Source: Daphnia pulex
Taxonomy: Eukaryota; Arthropoda; Branchiopoda; Diplostraca; Daphniidae
Reading direction: 5' to 3'
Assembly (NCBI RefSeq): GCF_021134715.1
Contig: NC_060022.1
Coordinates: 6,515,001 to 6,579,000, forward strand
DNA length: 64,000 nucleotides
Shown: positions 28,701 through 39,000 of the stretch, piece by piece
How positions within the stretch are numbered: position 1 is the first letter of the stretch
Layout: every line of letters starts with the position of its first letter
Translations under genes and position numbers: made by a program
The notes under the pieces: generated by a model
Database searches by the model: none
What the model was told of the DNA's origin: nothing
The model's input: the letters and a program-made list of their open reading frames with translations, nothing else

Positions 28701-31700
28701 GATGGCGTCTTTGTTTGTTTGTGTCTGTTTGTTTGTTTGTTGTTATTATTATTCCGATTGGTCTGTTCTGTGCTACCACCACCAGGAGTGGTGGCAGTAG
28801 TAGCAACAGCTACTGGAGGGGTGGGGAAACGTGCAACAAGAAATGTTGTTGTGGGATGTACTGGCAAGTCATTTGAAAGCAAACAAAATGAAAAATAAAA
28901 ACAAATGTTTTTCTTTTTTTGCCCGTGTGTCCGCACACCCCCCACCCGCGCCGATTGGTTTCAGGTGCGCGTGTAGGAGGGTCTGCGGTCGTAACGAGGT
29001 GGGCTCCGTTTTACGCGCCGGCAACTTTTTTTTCTTTCCAATCCCGTGTGAATTATTTTCTTTTTTCTTTTCTTCCGTATTTGCTTTGATCGTTACAAAC
29101 ATAAGACACAGCCGATGATTCCGTTTTTTCCCAGAATTCTCACAAAAAGAGAAAAGAAAGTTTTGTAACAGTTCCGAATTTGGTTCGAGCTGAAAAACAA
29201 AAAGGAAAAAAAGAAAACAGAAAAATTGAATGGCATTTGACGGTTTTGTTTCCGCCCGTCGGATCGAAGTAGCATTGTCGATGGAGACTCGGCGCTAGCT
29301 CTGGTTAATGAATTTTCGATTTTTGCGTTTGTCTCCAACTCTTGTGTGTCTTGTCTCTTAACGATCTCCTTTGCTCCTGCCTCATCAAGGCCCCCATGAT
29401 TAATGATTGTGTTTGTCTCTGAGACTGGCTGTGCTCAGTGCTGGCTGTGCTGGCTGGCGCACACTCTTTGATCCTGTGGAACAGGAAGAAGAAGAAGAAG
29501 CAGCGTCATTAAATTCTCGTTAGAATCGAATCCATATGGCCTCGCAACATATTTCGAGACTCTGCTGCAGCCAAGAAAATGTTAAAAAGGGTGATGGCCG
29601 TTGATGGACTTGACTCTCGCGCTCCTTTTTTTCTTCTTCGTCTTCTTCTTCTTCATTTTTATAAATAGTTTTGGTGTGTCTCGGGAACGGTGTGTGTGTG
29701 TGTGCGCGCGTGCGCCCCGGCTGCCGGAGTTGATCGTCGGTTATGCTAACGAGTTTAGGGTAAAGATATATATAAAAACATATCTGTTAGCGCCCACCTC
29801 CGAGTCGCAGGGCAGAGAAGAAATCGGCCGTGATGCGCCTTGACGCAAGAGCCACAAGAAGAAGAAGAAGAAGAAGAAGAAAGAAAGAAAGAAAAGAGGA
29901 GAGATGGTTTACGGTCTATCGGTGGTTAGGCGCCGCCGAAGAAGCTTCTTCTTCTTCTTCTTCTTCTTCTTCTCATCTTCTTCTTCTTTTTCCATCGAGA
30001 CGTTGCGCAGGGCACAATAGAAGCTGATTCATCCATATTCATCGATGGCGAGAAAGAAAAGAAATGAAGAATAAGAAGAAGGGTTCATTGCCAATCGGCC
30101 GCTGTCCGAGCAGAAGGGGCTCTTGTGTGGTGGCTATAGCTGCCCTTTGGGTTGAATTAAGCTGCCCCTTTTTTCTCTCTCTCTCTTTTTCTCTTTGGAT
30201 TTGTTTTTTGGGCTTTGTTTTTTTGGGAGCTGGCTTATTTTTCGTCTCGGATGGTTTATGCATATTGGTTTCATTCTAATTTTCAACGCAGCCAGCCAGG
30301 GGACGCCAAAAGAGGGGCTACTGTATTCTTCATCATCTGGCGATTATTTATTTAAATCGAGCGCGCCCGCAATAGCGGCGCCTCGACTTCTTCTTCTTCT
30401 CCTCTTGCAACTCGGCTTGGCATTTACATTCCAGCATCAACGGCAGCCAGCCCATTTAATAATCTGCTTGGCATATTCATTTGGCTAGAAATTTATTGAT
30501 TTGTCCCGTCCAAGAATTTTTTGGGGTTTTTTTTTCGACTTTTTGGGACTCGACATTTCCTTTTCGACTCTTGCCTATTCTCTATTCTTTTGTTCAATTT
30601 CTTCTAGGCAGTCTGGCAGTATTCCTATCGACGTTTTCGAATGCTGGCCATTGTTTGCCCAAGACACTGGGCGAGCGTAATAAAATGCTATCGTCGATAA
30701 GCCTACTCATATTTAAATGCATCTTATGGCGTCTCTGCGGAGACTGGAGGAGAGAGTCAGTCAGTCAGTCAAGTCAGATGTTGAAGATGTTGTCGAGCAA
30801 TTGTGTGGCCTCGTCTTGCACACGCCACCAAGACACACACACACAAGTACAAACAAAGAGCAAGACAACGGGCCGACAAAATGCATTTTTATTTTATTTT
30901 ATTTTATTTTATATTTTCGGAGGGATAAGGTCTTGTGCAATATCACCTCCAGCTGCGTGGGAGGGAGGAGATGACGGTCCACCTTTTCTCCGAAACATTT
31001 TTCCCTTCTAAATGTTCTCTACAATAAATATGTACAAATATCTATCTTGTATATATGTGGTGGAGCTTGGGAGCTCTCCGTAGGATGCGTATTCGTCTTG
31101 TCAAAGTGATGAATCTGGAAACATTACGCCATAACTGTTTGACCCCCCCCTGCTGCTGCTGAATTGGTGGTGTAGTGCTGGTGGTGGTGTAGTTGGTGGT
31201 TGCCCTCCTGGTTGGTGGCTTATTCCTTAACGGCCGTCTTGTCTCGATAAATTTCCCTACAGACTGTGAAATGTGGAAAAAAATGTTGTGTTACGATAAT
31301 TACCGGCGATTTGTTTAGCTGCCAATCGAATTCCTCGAACGTCTCTTTTCTTTTTTCCCTTTTTCTTTTTTCTTGGTGGCTCCAAGTCTATAGCTCGGCT
31401 CGTTCTTGTACCTCTACTACTTTGTACATGCCCGTCTGTGATTTGCTAATTTGGTTTTCTTTTTTCTATTTTTTTTCTTTTGCAGCTGTACGAGTTGAAT
31501 GACGATGCCGGACGCAAAGCCTTCCTCGACGAACTCTTCGATTTCATGCAGAAAAGAGGTAAGATCTCCCCGCCAATTGCGGCCTGTAATAACCGGCAGA
31601 CATTGAATCTAAATGACGAAACGGATCTCGTTGACTGGGGCGGGCTAACGACTTTGACCTACTGTTGTCGTTGCTAGCCAAGTGCTGTACCCTGTAGAGT

Positions 31701-34700
31701 GCGCATTCCATGGCCCATCTGAATCAAGATGTCCTCCTCTTCATCATAAAACGAACGAAAGAAGAAGAAGAAGAAGAAAAAAATAAGGGCCAAGAATTCT
31801 GGCAAAATGGGCTCTATCAGTTTGGGTGCAGTATGCGACGGGAAATTTATTTCTATATTTCCATGTAGAATGGGAAATAAAGGGACACGTGGATAGGAGG
31901 GGGGGGGAGGATGGTCTGAAGAAGCAAATATGCAGCAAAGAAGAAGAAGAAGAAGAAAAAGAGAAGAGGGAAGATTTACAGCTCGAGAGTTTCCGATCAA
32001 ATCCTTCAAAGTCAATAAAACAAAATTTCAACCTTCGAAATCCCAGCGAAATCCGCAGAGCCCCATCGTAGAGATCCCGGCGAGCGATAGGTCCTCCACC
32101 ACCACCAGCACCAGCACCATTTCCCTCCTTTGCTCGTTCTCTCTTATTCCCCTCTTTATTTTCTCTCCTTTTACCTTTATTTGGCCATTTCTGAAAAAAA
32201 TAGTAGAGGGACCACCTGTACGTACGCACCGTGTGTTGCAGACTTGGGCTCCCAAAGTTCATATCAAAATATGACCGAGGCCATATAAAGCCAACCGAGA
32301 GAAACAGAGAGAGAGAAAAAAAAGGAGAATTTCACCCCACTTGAAATGGGGGGGGGGGGGGGATATCACAGGTAGACACCCGTATATAAAAAGGAGAAGC
32401 CTGAAAACAGGGACATATAACCAAAAAAAAAAATAACTAAATCTGGAGAATAGTTGATGCCGAGTAAGAGGTAGTTTCCTAGTCTACTAGTGATATTATA
32501 TAGAATAGAAGCGAGCCAAAAAGAAGAAAAGAAAATAAAAAAGATACACATTTATATGTTTATATATGTAATGGCGCCCGTGGTCCGTCTCTCTTTCATC
32601 TTCTGACCAAACGAATCGACGGACGGAGTGAAAGGATCCGATGTTGTACACCTCGACTCTTAGACTGGGTAGACACTAGAGAGAAGAAGGAGAGAAGGAA
32701 AAAAAGGTGTTGTTGGATGGCGACTCTGTCTGCTGCTAGTTAGGCAGCAGCCGTTTTCCCTCGCGTCGGACACAGGGCGCGCGATTTATGGGCACAATAA
32801 ATCACAATGGCAGCTTCCGATACGGGGTGGTGGTCGGGGCCGTGCTCTCGTCCGTTCCTCGCAACGATTCAGACACGGACACGAACAAGGAAAGAGAGAA
32901 AGAGAAAAAAAAATAGAAATCACAACAACAACAACAGCAATCCGACAATAACGCTGGACATGTTCCACGTCTATAGAATCAAATGAAACATTCTTTGAGC
33001 CGGTTGGGTTTTCTGGCAATCGATCGATGGTAATAATAATAACTGGCCCCCTCGTATGATTGACCTTTCCATCATTTACCGACGTCCAACTTGCGCCGTT
33101 GAATGTGCGAGTAAATGAGAAGAAGAAATGAAAGAAGAAGGAATGAAAATGGAGTAGTAGGGAAAAAAAGGGCAGCGATCCTTTTAAGGCGGGATTTGAT
33201 AAATGATCCGTTTGAGATAACAAGAAGAAGAAGTTGGAAACGGGTTGGCCGTATGAATCAAAAATTGAATAGAGTCAGAACGGTCAGAGAGAAATTGAGG
33301 TGGCCAGTAGAAATAGATAGATCGAGAATGAAAAAAGGCAGCAGCCAGTTCTTCTTTCTCTTTAGTCTTCTTCTTTTCTATTTTATAAACTCTCTCGTTT
33401 ATAAAAGTCTGCATCGGATTTTACGCCTTTTTTTCTGCTTCTCTTCTTCCCATCTTCTTCATACACACACAACAACAACAATACAGTAGAGACCAGCAGA
33501 TGTAACAAATATATTTATTTATTTATTTAGATAATATATTACGTTAGATAGTGTGTGCTGTTGAACTTTGCGGTTTGATTCACTGCTCTTTTATTCATCA
33601 GCCGAGATCCCCTTGAGAAGAAGGAATAATAAATGAGAGTAACTTACAATGGCGACTAGTTGTGGATCAATGGGCAAAGTCTCTCTCTCTGTTGATTTAT
33701 ACGCGCTACACGCCCCTCGTGATTGTTCCGTTTTCTTCTCTCAGCCCAGCCATCCACTTTTCCCGGACTGCGTGTTTCTCCCAGAATGGGGATCCCGTGG
33801 CTTGTCCACTCGCTCTTCATCTTCGCCATCAATTCACGATTCAAATTGATGGTGTCGAGCTCGTTCCAGCGCCCAGCTTAGGCTATATACACACACACTC
33901 ACGGCACGGGTCGCATTGCCCATTTGCGGGGTCCTTCGACTCCAAAATTGGTCGCTCGATTGGGACGGGATTCTTCATTACGATATGCCCGTCTTGGAGA
34001 TATTATTCGTTTTTTTTTTGTTTTTTTCTCGCCGTTTTTTAATTTCTATTTGAAATAGCCCGCCAAATAGGAAGAGAGAGAAAGAAAGAAACAAGGTCCC
34101 CGTTGCTTTTCTGTTGCGAGATGTAATCGCTACTATACACGCAGCGGGCTCTTTTCATTCTCCAGCCCCGACTGTTTGAATTGTCGAAGGGCTTATTCAT
34201 GTTGCCCAAGGAATAAGAAAAAAGAAAAGAAAAAAGGGCAAATGAGAGTGTGAGAGGTCCATTGTGATTGGGAATCGGCCGCCTTTTAATGGCGCATATT
34301 AAAAAAACACGACGCGGACCCAAAAGGCTTGCCCAATATAAATGCACAAGTATATAATATAAATATAAAAATAAATGTAATGAATCTTCCATTTTTGATA
34401 TCGCGCGGGGGGCGCTTACGTGCTCATTTTCCGTCCGTGCGTGATTCCCACCCACTCCGGCCAGGCTGGCTGGCGGCTGGCCTCTTGGGGGCTCTGACGA
34501 CGGTGCGCGCGCAGACCCCATTATTCTCGGACCACATAAATACAATATCTTATCAAATACGAGGAGGGAATCGAAGCTTTTTTCCAAGTTGCTAAGACCA
34601 ACCGAAAGAAAAGAAGAAAACAAAAAAGATGAGAATAAATAAAAACTAATCAACGGTTCTTTGTATCTATAAAGCAACGCGATAAGATTGAAAAGAAAAA

Positions 34701-36053
34701 TATCCCAAGAAAAAACCTTCGTCGCTTATTCGTTTCGTGATCAAATAATTTGAAAAGCGCGCCCGCGCGTGTGTGTGGTTCTTTTTGATTAAAAATACGT
34801 CGAAGACTAATAAATAAAAAATTGTTTGGTTTTGTTTTGTTTAAAAATAGGAACGCCAATCACCCGTTTGCCGATCATGGCCAAGCAGGTGCTGGACCTA
34901 TACGAGCTGTACAACCTGGTGGTGGCCCGCGGTGGCCTCGTTGACGTCATCAACAAGAAATTGTGGCAGGAGATCATCAAAGGCCTACACCTGCCATCAT
35001 CCATCACATCTGCCGCATTCACTTTGCGCACTCAGTAAGTTTATTCCGCCTATTTTCTTTCTTCTTCCGGATTTATTTGTTTTCTTTTTTTGTTGGCCGA
35101 CGTGTCGTCGGAAGTGATCCGGGGTCGTGGGTTTGTTTGTTTATTTTATTTGTTTATTTTTTTTATTTTTTTTTTTGTAGTTTTTATTTTTTTAATTCCC
35201 GTTCGATTCCTTTCTTCTTTATTTGGGTGTTTTTTCCCCGCTGTGTTTCGGCCGTTTGGCGGCACACGGGCAATAAACCAGAGAAAAAAAGAAAAAAATC
35301 TGAAAACATGAAGAAAAGACACCCAAGCAGTTGCTAACGATATGTCTTGCATGATCCTCCTCATCTCTTGATTTACGCACTAGCACTTGGCGAGAGAGAG
35401 AGAGACTGGATGGGTTTTTATTTCTCTTGCGCGCCTTTGAGCCGCTTGCAGCTATTGCCTCAACTCGCCAGGGAGTCTAGGCCCCCCTCTCCTTTTTTTA
35501 TTTTCAAAAGCCCCGCGCGCTAAAACAAAAAAAAAAGGCAAAAAGAAAAAAGAAATTAAACAGACAGTCGGAGAAGAAGAAAAGACCATTTCGGGGTGGT
35601 CACATTTAAATAACAGGCCATCACAAGTATTTTTTCTTCTTCTTTTTTTCATACGATTTTTCCACCGAGTCTATACACATTTCAAACGATTGGCCAAAGC
35701 TTACCAAAAAGCAACCCATCCATCCATCCATCCGCCTGAGCGGAACCCCAAAAAATAACCACCCCCTCCTTTGGAAAACATTAGATTGTCCCCTTCCTTC
35801 TGAACTCCTACTCCGCCCTCTTGGTAGATATTTGATGATGGTATATATATCGTGTGTGTATGTATATATATCTATCTATATGTCTGCATGTGTATACATA
35901 TATAGATAGATAGAAAAAGGTCAGAAGGAGAGAATAAGAAAAAGAAAGGGAGAGACAGACGAGCAGACGAGGGAAACAAAAGACTAGCGGTGGGAAGGTC
36001 AATTATAGACCGGCACTAGTCAAGATAAATAGCACATCATTTCAACAGAGACA

Positions 36054-36088
<35 letters not shown>

Positions 36089-39000
36089 GATATACTTTTT
36101 TTTTATTATTATTCTCCTTTCTCCTCCTCTTCCCAATATGTAGATTTATATCCTTTTTTTCTCTCTCTCTTATATTCCCGTGGGTTTGAAAAGAAAAAAG
36201 AAAGAAAAAGGTATGAAGTAGAAGAAGAAGAAGAAGAAGAAAAAGAGCGTTGCGATATTTGAATTTTCCACGCGCGCTGTCATGTGCTGCTGGGCTGCAA
36301 ACGACCTGGCGCCAATAACAATATATCTTGGGCGCCGCGTAAACCATTACGTGCTTCGTCAGTTCATTATTACCTTTGATGGCCTGTTGGGAGGCAGTTG
36401 CACCACCAGCAGCAGCAGCAGCTCAGACGGACCCGAGAGTGTGGAGAGCCCAAAGGAATCGCACGTCCAGCACCGGCTTCTCCTCTTCTCCCGTTTCCAC
36501 CCCACACCCCATTTTCTGGGCGTCGCTTCACGTTCAACAACATTTCGGGACTCTCTTTTTTTTTGTTTAACGTCTTCATCTTTGCCCACTCTACTTACTA
36601 CTTGCTGGCCCCTTTTTGAATGTCTGATTCAATTTTCAATTGTTTTTTCAATTTTCAATTTTCAATTTTTGGCCGTTTGTTTCTAATTCTTTTTTCTTTT
36701 TTTTTCTTTTTGCAATCAACAGGTACATGAAGTATCTGTATCCGTACGAGTGCGAGAAGGAAAAGTACAGCTCGCCCAACGAGTTGCAGGCGGCCATCGA
36801 CGGGAATCGGCGAGAGGGCCGGCGTTCCAGCTACGGCGCTTACGCCGACTTGGTGCCACGCGGCAACGGAGGCGGCGGCGGCGGCGGTGGCGGCGGATCG
36901 AATGGCGGAGGTGGCGGCGGGAGCGTGTCGGGCGCTGCCCAGCACGCGGCCTCGCTTAGCGCTCTCGCTTCGCACATGTCGCACATGTCGCCGCTCAGTC
37001 TCGTCTCTCGTCCGTCCGCCCTCAACGGAAACGGACACCACCACCGACCAGGTAAGTCATCGTTGCTGCCAAAACGATTTCATTCACTTTTCTTTTGTGG
37101 AGCTGGCCGACAAAGTTTGGACTGGTGATCACGGCCTGGTCCGGCTGATGAATGGCTCCGAACGACTAAGAGAGATCAGATTTTGTGTGTAACTTTGTGG
37201 GACCTTTGAAAGTCATTTCGAATGGCATCTAATGATCGTGATGAAAGAAAAGGAAAGAAAAGAAAAAAAATAAGAGAATGGAAACGAGCGAAACGTTTTG
37301 AAATGATCGGTTAATGACGGAACGGGAAGAAGCGAAAATGGAAGGGCCCCGCCGCTTCTCGGTGGGAATGACCGCGCGTCTCGATGCAGCAGCGCCCGGC
37401 TCCCAACATTTTTCATCGGCTTATGGCCAACACACACATACACAAGTGCACGGGAGTAAATAGAGTCGGCGTCAGTTATAGTAGCCACCACGACCATTTC
37501 ATGCGTATCAACAGCGCGCCCCAACTCTTTTTTTTCTTTCTTATTCTTATTTTTCTCCTACATACTACTTATTTATGCGATGATTTACATGAGCCTCATT
37601 ATCCATCTCTCTTTCTCTTATTCGTTTCTTCTTCTTCTTCTTTTTTTTGCCTTTCTGTTGTCCGTCTCGCTTTCTATTCTCCCTTGTTTTTTTCATGATA
37701 TCAAAATGGCCGTGGTCCTCTGTGTTACGGCCACCTCTTTTGAGACATAACAAATAAAGAAGAAGAAGAAGAAGAAGAAGGACGGAATAAGAAAAAGGCG
37801 GGAGAGAACACAAGAGACGAAGGGGTTTTTTTTCTTCTCCTTTTTGAATAATTTGAGAGTAATTACGGTGCTGGGCCGTTATGTGGGAAGCGGTCGCGCA
37901 ATCAGCCCGTTCACTCGTCCCCCTAATCCCCAACACAGTATGTTTATTACCGAAATGTGTACAAAGACATATTTCAAGTAACTACGGGCTATAGATATTC
38001 ACGGCAGGGACGTATACAGACGTCCAACGCGGAGATAGTTGCAATAGATGCACACACACAGACACACACACAGAACATAGAAATAGTCTTGGGGGCTAGT
38101 GTAGCCGTTAAAATAAGAAATAAGAAGAAGAAAAAAAAAATACCGGCCCTGGCCGTTTTCTCCGTTCAATGGCAATTGAACGTGGTGGTGGAAGGACGTG
38201 GTGGAGGGACGACAAACCACCGGCAATGCCGAAATGGCATTTGTTCGTTTTTGAGTTGAAAAGAGAAAGAAAGAAAAAAGTGCCAGACAAGCCGAGTCCC
38301 ACAAATCACAAGTTGGATCATTTATATCCGATTCGTTTTGACTTTGTGTGTGTCCCCCCCCCCTTTTTCCCTCCACATCTCTCTCTCTCCCTCTCTCACT
38401 TGTTGAGTGACTGTAGATATTTATGAGCCTACTCACGTGATCAGAGCACGCACCTTCCAGGAATGACCACTTCTTTCTTTCTTTCTTTCTTTTTTGAAGC
38501 TGTTTTGGGCTTTATTTCTCTGGCTGGGAAAGTAACGATCATTTTTGAATGATTTACGATTCAATTTATGCACTTGACTCTGGCAATGGCACCGCGACCA
38601 CTTGCCACCCGTCAAGAGACTTGACCGGGGCAAACGGGTCGGGACGACACCACCGCCGACATTCGATGGATTCAGGTGGGCAGAGCGCTGGGCATTGCGA
38701 TATGCGCACCGAGACGTTACGTGGAACTCGTTGACGAGGATCGCGGCGCGAAATTTATGGCCTTTTTTTTTCTTTCGAACGGGGAGAGAGAGAGACGGAC
38801 TGGCACTGGCCGTAGATTGTTGGTTAATATGCAGACTGTTGAAGGCTATCCACGTGTGGTGGGAAAAAGAGTATCGAAGTCCAAGTTTATTTTTTTTTTC
38901 AGTGTAATAACGGGGGCCCCCCCTCTCTATCATTCTCTCTCTCTCTCTCGTCTTTTACTTTTCTGACTCTTTTCCAACAATCCTTGCTCACGCCTGATTT

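Larger units (their letters stand above)
17941..31485 (+). other. retn: retn intron 3 (13.5 kb)
   Basis: This is the largest intron, without a recognisable exon, RNA gene or transposon. It is built of (CTT)n/(GAA)n, poly-T, GA and CA repeats. Specific tracts: ACT triplets at 20206-20240, (CA)n at 22031-22086, a TA run near 26667-26697, and complementary GAA/CTT tracts at 29857-29995. Long apparent frames inside it are repeat-driven. Confidence 0.75.

Noticed and set aside
30481..31011. 176-aa plus-strand frame in retn intron 3
   Set aside because: Poly-T-driven Phe/Leu run ending in low complexity; nothing recognisable.
34039..34677. 212-aa minus-strand frame in retn intron 4
   Set aside because: Composition is repeat-driven Phe/Ser/Leu; no domain and no codon bias like the real exons.
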